From Apostichopus japonicus (Eukaryota > Echinodermata > Holothuroidea > Aspidochirotida > Stichopodidae), in contig NC_092568.1 in NCBI RefSeq assembly GCF_037975245.1, positions 27,896,501-27,960,500 on the forward strand: a stretch of 64,000 bases of DNA. Direction: 5' to 3'. Shown in pieces: positions 47,880-59,892 of the stretch (position 1 is the stretch's first letter; each line of letters opens with the position of its first letter). The notes under the pieces were generated by a model. That model made no database searches and had not been told where the DNA came from. It worked only from the letters and a program-made list of their open reading frames with translations. The position numbers and the translations under genes are program-made.

Positions 47880-50800
47880 CTATAAAGAAAAATTCAAAAT
47901 TTAGCGATTTTCGTAAATATTATCAACACGACATCACTTCCATATGCAAGAAAGCCATTACATCTCAATTCTCTGGTACTCACCTTTTGTTGTTTTGTAA
48001 ATCACTATAATTACGGACAATTCGTAACAATACCTCTTCTTTTCTGCATGCTGGGCTTATAAATCAACCCGCCTTTGTGACAAGCACAAACACATACTGC
48101 TCTTGTTTAGCATAACTTTCGTCAGAACCACTTTAAAGCAGAACAGTGCAGAGCCTCATTAGACATGGCAGTATAATCACAAACTGCAGACACTAGATCA
48201 GATGTTTTAATTCATTATTATATCCTCAGGCCAACACCAACCAATGGAAATTTACAGTAAAGACATAAGAAATGACAACAAATTAACTGCTTTTTTTAAC
48301 ATTTTAGATTCTATTAACATGTTTGCTAAATATGTATGGGTTTAGCAATAACTACAGCTGAATTTTCCATTTGTGTTGTAACTTTGCCACACTCTGACCA
48401 TGTCATATTATATTTGCAGACACTGATCAATTTAACTAATTAAGAAAGGGGAATGCATGGCTACTGCCAAATGGCTGTTGCTAGGTAGCTAGTTATTACA
48501 GTAATTGTTTAGTCCAACATAGACAAATTTGTGTTCCACAAAATTTACTGCAATCTGAAATGGTAAAACCAAAAACAACTTCTTTTGAAAAAGAACCATT
48601 TTGAGGTATGAAGCATCTGTTGTGATAATTATCCTTGATTATCTTATATTATATTTTAAGCTAATGACTTTGAATTGCATGTATTACCCTTGTCAGTATA
48701 TCTTAAACTTAACCTAGAGTTGATACAGCTTACTGTTAAGGAACAACTGATGTTTATGTTCCAGTTGTAGTTTTAACTCACCTTTCTGAATCCACTTGTC
48801 TTGTTGGATCCTGAACCATGGATCAAGAGCGGGTGAAAGAATACAGTGTCACCTTTCTCCATTTCCAAATGAACTCTTGGCATGCTGGGATCAAAACTCT
48901 GAGTGCCGTGGTAAAGCTTATTCACTCCCATCTGATTGAAGATCAATGACAAAACGTATAGTGAAATAGTTGAACAAGTTAATACTGATAAATTAATACT
49001 GATAATACTTTTAAACTCACTGATTCTTTTAAGCGAATTTTGACTAACTTTTCTTCAGGAAGGACTTCAGGAAGGACATGACTAACTTTTCTTCTGTCCC
49101 CCTCCTTCTCCCCTTGTTTCCCCCCCCCCCATCACTCCTCTTCTCATAGCTCTCTTCCACCCTTTTTTCTCCACACCTTTCTGTCTTTGTCCCTCCACTG
49201 TTTATCTCCTACTTCTCCTCTTCCCCTGTTGGTTTCTTTCTTTCTTTTCTCCATCCCTTGTCTACTAATCCCCTTACATCTATCTCTTTGTAATCACCAT
49301 GCTCATTAACCTGTCTGTATTCTGTGTGTGTTTTTGTCCCTCCTGTTACTGTTACTTGTCATTTAGCCTTTGCAGAAGATCCTGCTAGGATCAAAACGTC
49401 AGGCCAACTAACTTTTACACAAGCGAATTATATGTTAGATACTAAGATAATTAGGTCATTTGGGAATTTTTTCGTATACCAACTTAGGTATAATTTTGGG
49501 GAATGTTTAGTTATCACATTTGTGTATAATGTTCTTCAGTTTATCTGCTTTAATACAAACAGCCTGAACTACATTAGTGACCCTGCTAAAAAGGAAAAAA
49601 ATGCAGTAGCTGCAATTGTGCCTATCAAACAGGGCAACAGTGCCTATTGGCAACAATGTCCATCAAACAGGTCAACAGTGCCTTCTGGCAACAGTACCTA
49701 TCAAACAGCTGCAACACCCCTTCAGCAAGGCTAAATCAATATCAAAGGCAACAGTGCCTATTGTATGAAACTGCACACCACAATAAAATGATATCCTTCT
49801 CAGCCTGGCTGCATGATGTTGCAGCCCATCCCCCCTCGCCTACCCCAGCATCCTACTTTTGACATGGTGCTTTACAGAAATCCATTTTGCATTCACACTG
49901 GTAAGAATAAACACAATTCAGTAATAGGTTATTTGCAGGGAATAATTTATCCATTATAGCATCACAACGTACTATGCAAGCAAAACTAACAAATTGCGAT
50001 ACAAGTGCTAAGTCGTATGTGAGTTTTGACACACAGGAACTATAGCATTTTATATGAGAGAGTCTAACTGCCTTCAAAATTGCTACGCAAAACCTGAAGA
50101 TATCAACTTGGACTTTGACACAACAGTCCAGGTAAATTTCTACTTGAAATAGTGACTGTTAGTTGGAACAGTCAACAAACTACTGTAATTAGTTTTACTG
50201 TGAACCAACCCACGTTTGTTTAGCAGATCGACATGTAAAGAAATTGACAAATCTAACAAATGAGGATTTCAATGTGATAATATTTCAATGATTGAACACT
50301 TGCTACCAAAGAATAATACATCTTTCTTCTGAAAGACTCAACCATTCAATATATTTATTTTTCAAAACTACAGAAGGTCATCAAATACCACTCCTGCAGC
50401 CCTGCTAATGGCTCCAGAGAAAGAATCAATGTATCACTCTGGAATGTCTTGCAGCACTCTAAATTTGCTGAAACAAGACTTGGGCACCAATCTATCCACA
50501 TCATACACAATGCAATCGGTTCCAATCATGAATTTTCTGCACTCATGTAACCTTTTCCACGAAACATTTCTGCATGTTGTGACCCAAAAAAACCCCCCAA
50601 ACAAATGGTTCCTTTACAACTTATTAAACTTGAAATCTGACTCAAGAGCCAGTACATGTAATATCCTTGGTTAAGTCAACATTTAAACCTCATCACAAAC
50701 TTGTTCAGACACTTTTCAAACACAAATACTAAAATAATAGATATTTTCACCAAACAAATAAAAATTAGAAAATTGCATTTCACATAAATGACGGGAGAAA

Positions 50801-53800
50801 AAATTTACCAAAAAAAAACCTTTTCAGATTTCTATGTAAAAGTCAGGAATTTTCTAATCCAATTTTCCTTCCCACTTTACGTTTCTTATCTAGCCAAGTC
50901 CATAAATAACATCTTCCTTGTTTCCCAGAGAAGGACATAACAAGGGATGCTGAATATATATGTACACACCTCCCAGTCTGGATACCCATGGTCCAAGAGA
51001 TCCCCTTTGTGACTGCCAGGGACCACCACAAGGCACCCATTGGCACGATTGACTTTCTCCATGGCTGTCCATGATGCAACAATATTTTCTGCTGGCCTGA
51101 AGGGAAAGTAGTACAGGTCTTGGTGCAATGGATGACGAGAGGTCAAGGTACCTGTCAATAAATCAAACGCATTATGTGTAAGATGTTAACCCTTTATTTT
51201 CTTCTGACAGAGATATAGGGACATTGAAAAAGTCTCACAAGGATAAATAAAATTACAATGGTGTACAATTATATATATAAAAATATTTTCACCTTTGTTT
51301 TCTTCACTGACAATTGGGTTTTTTACAATGCAATTAACACCAATTGCAAACAAACTTTCTAATATAAATATCAGGGCCAAAAAATTTAGTGTTTGCTGAT
51401 TTATACCCAATATAGAGTGACCATATGTTTTCTTTTCCTTTATTTAATCAAGTTCTACAAGTCCAGCCTCTGACCATGCAAACCAGCGTTCGCATTAAGA
51501 CGCGCTATTGTGGGATTCCCGCCATTTATCTAGAGGGTCCTGCAAAAATATTTTTTCCGGGGGAAATTTCCCGCAACAATTCCTGGTAGTTCCCGCAACT
51601 TCCATTACTGTAGTTACAAAACCTGCCAATAAAATGCTGGATACTATAAAGTTTTGTTAACTCCTGTAAGGAGTAATCTGATTGGTCATATCTTTCCAAA
51701 AAGAAAACACTGGCATTGTTAGTGCGGCACTGCACAGTGTGTATGGCCGCAATGGTCGACCATGTGTACCGCACTGAATGCACTATATGTGCGCTAAATC
51801 TTGGTATGGGCATATGTACGTATACATCTACTGTAACTTACTAACATCATGACATCCCCCCCCCCCAAAAAAAAAATGAAAAAAATGCAAATCCCAGCAA
51901 AGTTTGATAATCCAGCCTAAAAAAAATTGACTGAGGGGATTTCCCCACTTTTTCAAATTCCTAGCGCAAACATTGATGCAAACTGAATGATCTTCAAATG
52001 TACTATTAGTCTGGGGCATTAATGTTAAACCTAGATGTTTAAAACATTGAAAATCATGATAACTCATGTTAAATTATGTTACTTTCCAACAAACACTCCA
52101 TTCTAAATAGGGTAAAAAAAATATCGTTTGCTTATTACATGACATGCAATGACTTTAAGTAAACTACACTTTTACTATAGCCAAGTACTTTAACTATGTT
52201 CAATGATTTTGCAAAGTCAAGTCTCTGACTGTGCAAAATGGATGACCTTCAAATATACTGTTAGTCTTTTATGTTAGTGTTTACCATAGATGTTGATAAT
52301 GTTGACAAAGTATGTTGCAATAATTTTCCAAACAAAGACACCCTTCCCAAGGTACCGTAGCGACTTAAGGCTAATTAAGTTACTAATAAGCTACTGTAGT
52401 GAGTTGAAAATAGGTCCTTAGTACAATCATGTTATTGTTCTTCTGCAATTGACTGGCTCATGAATTATTCATAGCTTGGTCCACATGGGCAGCATGTGGT
52501 CAACAGCATCTCTTTGTCTATAACCTCACTTTCCCTGATTTTGTTAATGTAGATACATCTTTAAGCTAAAGTAGTGCTGCTTAAATTTCATCCTGTAAGT
52601 CTGTTTTATTATTGATTCTTACTTTTCTTATGTATACATGTTTAAAATACTTATAATTTGGTGCTATAGTCAATTCTCTGAAGTAATATGGGGTTTGGAT
52701 GTAATTATTAAGAATATCCATGCGCTTGTTAGCCTGAGTTTATGCTAATGCACCCTCCTGGCTTGGCGTGGGTAGAGTTGCATGTGGGAATTTCAAGGAG
52801 CATGATCTTTATTAGAAAAAGAGAAGAAAAGTTGTCCGTTTCCAGTATAAAACGATGATAAAGAGTTAATTTTGGTTCAGTTTGGTGAGTAAATTCTAAT
52901 ATTGTCACACCTGTTTCTTTAGTTGTTGTTTTGGTTAAAAATGAGGCTATAAGATATTGATTGAAATTATGTATAATCACGATATTGTTTAAGTGCAAAT
53001 TGGTCACTTAAATAGTGTGGGGGATCAGTTCCACGAAATTTAACGTTACAAAGTTAAGAGTTTCTATTTGTATGAAATTTCGATGTGATTTATTCAGCTT
53101 CATATTACAGCATGTGAGCACTCAATTTATATCTTATGTAAGCTTAATTTTATATTTTATTTATCCATATTCCATGTTACAAATTCAGTGTGTGTAATTG
53201 ATAATTTCATCAATTCTTGGAGGGCCTAGGTTACACTTTTTGGCAAGAATCAGAGGGATAAGCCTAGACTGTTCACATTGTGGTTATATAGGCATGGTAG
53301 GGAGTAATTGTACTGATCATTCAGCAGTGTTTCTTTCTGTGTTATTAATATTTTACTGTTAATATGTTGAACCTCAGTAAAAGAATAATGTAAGATTAAG
53401 ATGATTGTCACAATATGTATTTAAGGATCAGTGCATATTACAATTCTGTATAGCGACGTAACACTGGTTATAAGGATATTGCAGTGGCTTATATCTTTAT
53501 AGTTATAAATGTTCTCTTGTTCATTGTTTGTTGTTTATATGATTTAAGTGATAAGGTTTACAATGGTCAGTAACTCATTGTTCACCATTTTTTAATTGTG
53601 TTTTATGAACCGTATATCATTAGCTGTATGTTGGTTTTATTAATTCAGGCTACTCGGTTGTGCGATGGTGAAGGTCTATCTACGAGGGCACAACTTGTAA
53701 TTGACATATTTGGCTTGGTGAGTAGGTACAGAGAGTCAAGCAGTTTGTACAGTTAAAGGAGTTGTTGTTATTCTGTTCCATTTTAATGTTGATATTTTGT

Positions 53801-56800
53801 TTTCTGATTTGATCTGGTTGTCTTATTTCACCTAGAGCTGGTTTAACAAGAGAGATTATCATTCCATAATTCACCTTCTGTATTAAAGAGTATCTGTTGG
53901 GAATGTATTTCAGCTTTTAATAGTAGCTTGTTATCCTTTATTAGTTTGTGTTGTTGAGATATTAGATTTCTGAGATTATGCAAGGTTGGTAAAATGTCAT
54001 TTAGACTACGAGTTTCAGTTCACTACGAATGTGTTCCTGTTTTGTATTTATCTCTGTAACACTAAGATGGTTGTTGTGTTGTCATAGTTTGTGATATAGT
54101 TGATTACATTGATTACTTTTCTTTATGATTTTATAAGCAAACATCACCGTAGGGTTGTGTGAATTGTGCTAGGTTTTCTGAGGATATGTATGTGTTATTT
54201 AATCAAGTTATATCTCATACCATGGTATTATAGTGTTTTCAACTTATGGTAACTGCCAGTCCCATCGTTTATCTAGGAGTAAGACAATTCTATTAAACAC
54301 ACCAATATCTGGTTAACTTTAACTCAGATAGTACTATACTTTGTTCAAACACAAATTATTGTATCAAGATTGTTTATATCAGCTACTTGGATGATTTCCA
54401 ACATTTAGGTATTATAAAAAAAAGACTTGGAAATTAATCTAATTTTGATCAAATGCTTTTACAATTTAAGTGAACTAAAAAATTGTATAATTTCTGCTTT
54501 CCTGATTGATTATCCATAAAAGAACAAGGAAGTATGAACACAACAAACAAAATATTCAACAATGGCTACCAAATCAGTAAGCTGGCTGTAATGCTTTGAG
54601 AAGAAAATGATAATCAAACTCAGGACAAAAAACAAGGCTGTAATAGGCTCACCCATCAGTATCAAAGAAGATGATTTAAGAAAAAGACAATGGATTTTGT
54701 TTACACTTCTTAGGGGTGGGGGGGGGGGGAGGGAGGGAATTGATAAGGTATCAAACTTGAAAGCAGCCCGTGTTTTTCGTAGTCACATTCCACTTCTCAT
54801 TAGGTAGAAAGGGCACTTGAAGTTTGAACAATGCTGATATAGACCAGCAGAAGTCAATAACTGTTTGTTCAGATCATGAAACCCACAGTAAGTCATGACC
54901 GGCCTAGTGACGATGTTAAAGGTCTTTCCCTCCTTATCCTATGTAAGTCAGGTTAAGCTTTGTAATTCTACTATGAATAGATCTATCATACATTTGTTTG
55001 TTTTGTGTTTGTTCATTATCTATTGTTTTTTGTCAAGGGGGGACTGCTAGAATAAGCTATGCTTCCTCAGTCTTCCTCCACCACCTTGTAAACATGTTGC
55101 AATTTATTGTATATTTGCACTGTGGAAATAAACTCAAACTCAATCTTATCATCATATTAGCTAACGATCAATGACTTTGTGTCCCCTTTAAAGTTTTTCA
55201 CCTTCTGTTTTCCAGGATGTCAGTATTAGTGATCACTCACCTGGATCTGGTGGTTTGTTGATCAGCATTGAATGCATGGCTTTGATGTTTGGTCCAGTGA
55301 AACAAGTAACATAGTGAAGAATCTGGAAAAGATGCAGAATAAATACATGTAATAATTCTACACATATACATTCTAAAAATGCTCCATAAATGCGAGAACT
55401 GAAAGGAAAACAAGGTGTGGTAAAGTGTTATTCACAAGTATTTTTTGTATTTGGAATTATTGAATTTGGCAGACGATGATCTTACCACAGAATCCAAAAT
55501 TGCAATAACAACAAAAAAGTCGAAAGAGTCCAGTGTTTTCCATTGCAGTTGGATGACTTGTACAGATAAAGTTTGGCAAAACAACACAGCTTAGTTCAAT
55601 GTTTTACACCATATTTGTGATTTACCTCTGGCAGGCAACAGTATTCAAAGAGGATGGGGTCATTGTATAACTCCTGTATCTTGTTGATGGCCTTCTCTCC
55701 TGTCACATACTCCGATGAAATGATGCTAACATCCTTCATGACAATAAGACCAGGGACCTTAACATCTCCTCGACAAATTTCCTCAAATCTCTTCCTGTTG
55801 AAAAATTGATTTTTGGGGTCAACAGTGCAAAGATATCACAACTCAAATCTTTTAACAATTTTAACATGTACACTACATTACACTATATACGGTTAACAAT
55901 TAGGTCCTTTTGCCCCTATCCTATTGACACACAATTATGAAACTTATATTGAAGAGTAAGTATTCCACATGCACTAGCTGAAACCCCATATCAATATTTT
56001 GCCCCTAACTTATGATATGGCTGATTGAATGTAAGCTATTTTGATTGGCTCAACCTTCAACTACTACAGGAAGTTGGATGACAGAAGTGGGTTCTGTGGT
56101 TTCATCAAAATGACCTTCAAAAGCTTTACTTAGGCTATTATAATAATCTTCTTATTGATCTATCCTTGAAACCTGATAGTTGGAATGTATGTTTAGCTGT
56201 AAAAAGTCTCTGGACTTAGCATTTTCATCAAAATGCATCTTTTTTGTAGAAATATTCTTTTCCTCTGTGGATAAATGATTGACAAATTGTAATAGAGACA
56301 TTTTCAGCTGAATTTCCCCTGATGAAATCATCCATTCTGTTGTTACTGGATACACTTAAAACTGATTAGAAAATTTTAAAACTTCATATCTTTGTGATAC
56401 AAGATGCTAATAAATAAGACAATTCTTAGCAATTTTGTTAAGCATTCAACAGCCACCAGAAAATCCTTCTACAGGAAGCTAAAACTTGTTATTTAACCCT
56501 GATGCAGCAGCTGTCAAAAACACTTGAAGTGCAAAGGACAATTTTTATGAATAAACAGCAATTGACAGAAATTCATGGAGGATTTATCTGAGCTGCACTG
56601 TTAGGCTAAAGTAAACAAACAAACACAGATTTACAATCAATTGCTTTATTTATTTCCTTAATACACACATTCATAACTGGAATATAATTTGTTTTAATCA
56701 GCTGACTGAGAACAGTCCACATAGATGGTGGCCTCTGGCAATCAGAGAGATGAGGCAACTGAACTTGAAGGCCTTATTATGAATTCCATTGTAAACATGG

Positions 56801-59800
56801 CCACAGTGATAACCATCTTGACATTCTTCCTTTTGCAATAATATTTTAACACACAATATAATAATCACACAATCATGACGATACACTTTTCATCAAAGGT
56901 TCGGCCCATTTGTTAGAGATCAGGTGAATGAATAAATCCAAAAGTAAACATTGCCTTTGTCTAATAACACATTAACGGTTTTTGGTTACAACATTAATCG
57001 GACGATACATTTGCTAGCACATGTATTGTCTTGACATACAAAAATAATGTAGACTGGACAATTGACAATTATTACTGCCCAGGCTTAGTGCAGTCAACCT
57101 CTGGCAAAGCACTTAAAGGCTCAAGGGTATTTTGTTGAAGTTGTCTGTTAAATGACTCGCTCTTCTATGGAAATGTTATTTTGAGAGAGAGGGAGAGACC
57201 TGAAGCAATGAACTCCATGACAGACTTTACGTACAATACAGTTGGTTCTAGGCATTGTGATTGCGTTAAAAATACACAGCCCAGCAATAGCCCATTTTAC
57301 AGTGTTTGTTAAAGGGTGTGAAGACTCGCGCAAAAAGAAACGTCTAATGCTGGTAATTTGACCTAGTTTCGAATGAGATGTAACAGAAGTGTTAAACACT
57401 ACCATCGATCCCAGAAAATACACACACAGCTTGCTACCGTTGGTAATTAGACACTAGTGCACAGTCAGTACATACAGCTACGGTCAATACCCACAGCACA
57501 AACGATACAGTGATGGACATCTCAGGTCCAGCTAAAGATAACAATTAAGGTATATCACGTTTCATTACTGTCTGCATTTTGTAGCGACACGAACAAAACG
57601 TCACTTGCAAGTAACAGAAAGTTAACTTTTTCAGATGGAACCACACGGCTTGGGGCGAGTCTTCAATGCCTTTAAGCTGATACAGTACAGTACATTGCAC
57701 AATCCTTCACAATTTTAAATTAACATTGAACAATGCATTTTGACTTACTTGTATCGGTGCAGCTTGTCATCAGTGACAAGATTCTTGATCACCAAGAAAC
57801 CATTTTTGTTGTAAAATTCAATCTGTTCTTCCGATAGATGCGAGTTCTTCTTAACATATTCTATTGGTCTTTGACTATGAGAATACAGCGAGTTCACATC
57901 ATTTAGTGTCTTTGTTGGTATATTAAGGATAAACTTGGTACAATACATACATTTGACTTGGATACATTTGACCTAGAAAGTGTACACATAGCCAGAGACT
58001 CTAAAACTGGACTTGTGGGTGCAATTTTTTACACCAGCTGGTAGCACTTTGGTTAAACTACAGATGCAAAATCCCACCTGATTTTGCAATGTGTATGGTT
58101 TTATGTGCATAATTAACTAATTAGTATCTATATAGGTCAAATATGACAATTATAGCAACTTTCTATACTGTGTCTTAAACATTTGTAAACACAAAATCAT
58201 CTCCAAATATTGTCCTAGGTGCATTCAAGTGTTGCTGTTTTGAAACCTAGTAAAGTGACATGTCTTCTTGACTATTCAATCCTTAGTGTGAAACCAATGG
58301 ACACCGACACTTTTTATGTAAGGTTCATGTACATATATTGGATAGGGTGGACACTAACATGATTTCATCAAGGAAGAGAAGGAATCTAAGAGATAACATG
58401 AACAGCTGCTAGTCATGAACCATGTTTCACAGCTTGTGTCTAAATATGAACCCAAGAAATTTAGAATTTCAAAAATCCTGTTAATAAGATCATATTAACT
58501 GTATTAAAATTGCATTTGTTCTGCACAGACTGAAATACATATTCATGCATTCATGGAGGCCAATAAAGTACATCTGCAACTTAAAGAGTGTGTAGGATTC
58601 CATAAATATTGACAGTCGATCATTTTCTTCAAATCCTTTTATTAAAATGTTGGATATACTTGTGTCTTATGACTGCACATAATTGTCTGGCCACGTCCAG
58701 CCACCCACGTGTGGGGAACATTGAACTAAATGGTCTGCAAAGTGCAGTAATTGATATATATTTTACGTTTCCCATATAAGTGTATACACCATCGAAAAAG
58801 AAATGGTGGGGCTTATTCGCAGGGCAGCCCTGCGAATAGCCAGACACATACACCTTATTCACAGGGCAGCCCTGCGAATAGCCGGACAAAAGCATCTTAT
58901 TCACAGGGCAGCCCTGCGAATAGCCAGACACATACACCTTATTCGCAGGGCAGCCCTGTGAATAGCCAGACACAAGCATCTTATTTGCAGGGCTGCCCTG
59001 CGAATAGCCAGACACATACACCTTATTCACAGGGCAGCCTTAGACTGGGTTAACGGGCTCAGTAATTTTTGGGGGCTATTCGAGTTTGCTTTTGGGGCTA
59101 TTCGAGTTTGCTTTTGGGCACCAGCTATCTTTTTGAGAGTCTTAATTGGGAGCCTCTATATTTTGAGGAATTTATTGGCCTTTGGGATTCCTATCTTAAT
59201 GCTGTTAGGATTGGTTTTGGTAGCCTAGGGCCTTAAGATTGAACCAGTCTAGCATTAGTACCGCCAACATAAAAATGTCATCCCACGATCATTTTCACCT
59301 TTGTTTTTGCAGAGTGACTGCTCGTTTGCATGTAAAGGTGTGGGAGGTGGGGGGGGGGGTGTCACACCTTTGACCATATTGGCTTTCAGGCAATATCGGC
59401 TTTTGGGGAATCCCAAGATAAGCTCCCTTAAAATAAGCTTTTAAACTTGAACTGCTGGGGCTCCAAAAATTAGCTAATGAAGTGGCTAAGACTATTTGGG
59501 CCCAAAAGGTTGGCTTTTTAAGGCCCCTAAACTGACTGGTATCAATAGCAAAACCTAATAATAAACCTATTTTCAAAATCGTCGCAGCCCTGCGAATAAG
59601 AAGTCTGTGTACTTTATTCGCCGGGCTGCCCTGCGAATAATCACTTCGAAAAGAAATCGCGACTTCGCTGAACTACTCTTAAAATACCTTCTGTGTAATC
59701 ATAGCCTAGGGTGACTTACTGACTGATGTACTTTCAATGTACTATGCTATTCATAGACCTAAGGCTAAGTTATGTCCTATTTTCCGTCCTAAATTATGCC

Positions 59801-59892
59801 TAACTGGGAATTTTTAAAAAGGATACGATCTGCACATCATCAGTTGATGATTTTAGGTGCCTCTCGAGAGTCTTTAACCGTGAGGATGCCAT
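47811..59892 (-). CDS. PHYH: Phytanoyl-CoA 2-hydroxylase (PHYH), multi-exon gene, 3' end lost at satellite
   Basis: Peroxisomal Fe(II)/2-oxoglutarate dioxygenase that 2-hydroxylates phytanoyl-CoA, the first step of alpha-oxidation of branched fatty acids. Seven coding segments on the minus strand read as one protein: [88 protein letters not shown]. The iron-binding H-x-D (LHQD, exon 5) and distal His (LLIHGSG, exon 6) and the 2OG-binding Arg (GFRK) are present. Exon lengths 169, 82, 182 and 150 and their phases match human PHYH as I recall it. The first exon encodes a PTS2-like signal. The reading frame meets the satellite after ...GTNQEK; about 40 C-terminal residues expected for the family are missing from the window. 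Function of this copy is therefore in doubt. Confidence 0.9.
47880..48781 (-). other. PHYH intron 6
   Basis: AT-rich intron with GTGAGT donor and TTTATAG acceptor. No repeat or nested gene recognised. Confidence 0.8.
48782..48931 (-). CDS. PHYH: PHYH exon 6 (third Fe ligand and 2OG Arg)
   Basis: 150 bases, acceptor CAATCAG, donor GTGAGT. Encodes [11 protein letters not shown], then [17 protein letters not shown], where His of LLIH is the distal iron ligand. SNKTSGFRK follows, with the Arg that binds 2-oxoglutarate in the family. Confidence 0.95.
49086..49265. repeat. Pyrimidine-rich tract
   Basis: About 180 bases almost wholly C and T on the plus strand, with a run of 11 C near 49,120. Low complexity, in PHYH intron 5. 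Confidence 0.85.
49620..49712. repeat. Imperfect ~38-bp minisatellite, about 2.5 units
   Basis: Alternating words CCTATCAAACAGG-CAACAGTG and CCTATTGGCAACA recur at a period near 38 bases. A further stray word lies near 49,750. Confidence 0.7.
50970..51151 (-). CDS. PHYH: PHYH exon 5 (Fe-binding H-x-D)
   Basis: 182 bases, acceptor TTGACAG, donor GTGTGT. Encodes [16 protein letters not shown], where His and Asp of LHQD are the first two iron ligands. It continues with [20 protein letters not shown] and ends in YPDWE. Confidence 0.95.
51152..55240 (-). other. PHYH intron 4
   Basis: About 4.1 kb. Low-complexity spots at 51,856-51,886 (C then A runs) and 54,716-54,733 (G run). It includes a probable retroelement 3' end (separate entry). 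No nested gene supported. Confidence 0.75.
54900..55145 (+). mobile_element. Probable 3' end of a truncated LINE or SINE in PHYH intron 4
   Basis: A T-rich non-coding stretch, then GGGGGGACTGCTAGAATAAGC, then GCACTGTGGAAATAAA and a tail of repeated AAACTC words (55,130-55,145). A poly(A)-like signal plus simple-repeat tail suggests a LINE/SINE end in plus orientation. The family is not recognised. Confidence 0.4.
55241..55322 (-). CDS. PHYH: PHYH exon 4
   Basis: 82 bases, acceptor TTTTCCAG, donor GTGAGT. Encodes [20 protein letters not shown], then INKPPDP, leaving one base of a split Gly codon. Confidence 0.94.
55323..55625 (-). other. PHYH intron 3
   Basis: 303-base intron, GTAAAT donor and TTTTCCAG acceptor. 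Nothing else seen. Confidence 0.85.
55626..55794 (-). CDS. PHYH: PHYH exon 3
   Basis: 169 bases, acceptor CAACAG, donor GTAAAT. Encodes [16 protein letters not shown], then MKDVSI, ending [10 protein letters not shown] in phase 0. Confidence 0.93.
55795..57748 (-). other. PHYH intron 2
   Basis: About 2 kb with GTAAGT donor and CAACAG acceptor. Open frames inside (for example 91 codons at 57,148-57,423, minus) resemble nothing known and lack support. Confidence 0.75.
57749..57874 (-). CDS. PHYH: PHYH exon 2
   Basis: Acceptor CTGTATTCTCATAG, donor GTAAGT. Encodes [10 protein letters not shown], then [20 protein letters not shown]. This start is in phase 2, like human intron 1, but does not fit the phase 0 donors of exon 1. 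An alternative acceptor (CTTTCTAG) would start the exon at 57,972 in phase 0, adding 33 residues, or a small exon lies unseen between. Confidence 0.85.
58812..59039. repeat. 42-bp minisatellite with palindromic core, alternating two unit types
   Basis: About 5.4 units. Each contains TTCGCAGGGC-A-GCCCTGCGAA, an almost perfect inverted repeat with a one-base centre. The 3' parts alternate between AGACACATACAC and a GACA(A/C)AAGCAT type in the order A-B-A-B-A, so the true period is an 84-base dimer. Open frames on both strands here are repeat artefacts. Confidence 0.9.
59040..59583. mobile_element. 544-bp insertion interrupting the 42-bp minisatellite
   Basis: GCAGCC occurs at 59,034-59,039 and 59,584-59,589 on either side. 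Removing 59,040-59,583 with one copy restores a minisatellite core exactly (ACAGG-GCAGCC-CTGCGAATA). Starts TTAGACTGGG, ends AAAATCGTC. No terminal inverted repeats or poly(A). It contains a 22-base direct repeat, GGGGCTATTCGAGTTTGC plus TTTT, at about 59,073 and 59,094, and a G run near 59,350. Class unknown. Confidence 0.6.
59584..59640. repeat. Continuation of the palindromic minisatellite after the insertion
   Basis: A half core GCAGCCCTGCGAATAAG, then a 14-base spacer unlike the main array, then a complete palindromic core (TTATTCGCCGGGCTGCC and on, 59,614-59,640). Confidence 0.75.
59827..59892 (-). CDS. PHYH: PHYH exon 1 (start codon, PTS2-like signal)
   Basis: ATG at 59,892-59,890 in context ACCATGG. 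The first residues are [13 protein letters not shown], which contains R-L-x5-H-L, the peroxisomal targeting signal 2 pattern, at residues 5-13. Vertebrate PHYH also uses an N-terminal PTS2. The donor is not certain: GT occurs after codon 19 (59,836) or codon 22 (59,827), both phase 0 and both weak. The frame closes at a TAG about nine codons later. Confidence 0.6.

Larger units (their letters stand above)
48932..50969 (-). other. PHYH intron 5 with low-complexity and repeat content
   Basis: Holds a pyrimidine tract (49,086-49,265), a small palindrome-containing repeat tail near 49,373-49,405 (GATCC-TGCTA-GGATC then AAAACGTCAGGCC) and a minisatellite at 49,620-49,712. The rest is unremarkable AT-rich sequence. 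Confidence 0.75.
57875..59826 (-). other. PHYH intron 1 region
   Basis: Between the probable PTS2 exon and exon 2. Contains the 42-bp palindromic minisatellite and its insertion. An additional small coding exon could lie here but was not identified. Confidence 0.6.

Noticed and set aside
49324-49734. 136-codon plus-strand frame in PHYH intron 5
   Set aside because: It runs through a pyrimidine tract and a minisatellite and shows no domain.
57148-57423. 91-codon minus-strand frame in PHYH intron 2
   Set aside because: No similarity recognised, no splice context, AT-rich intron sequence; probably chance.
58629-59053. Repetitive frames of 133 and 100 codons with [11 protein letters not shown]-like repeats
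   Set aside because: Both strands of a 42-base minisatellite (a multiple of three) stay open by construction. They lie in PHYH intron 1 and match nothing known.
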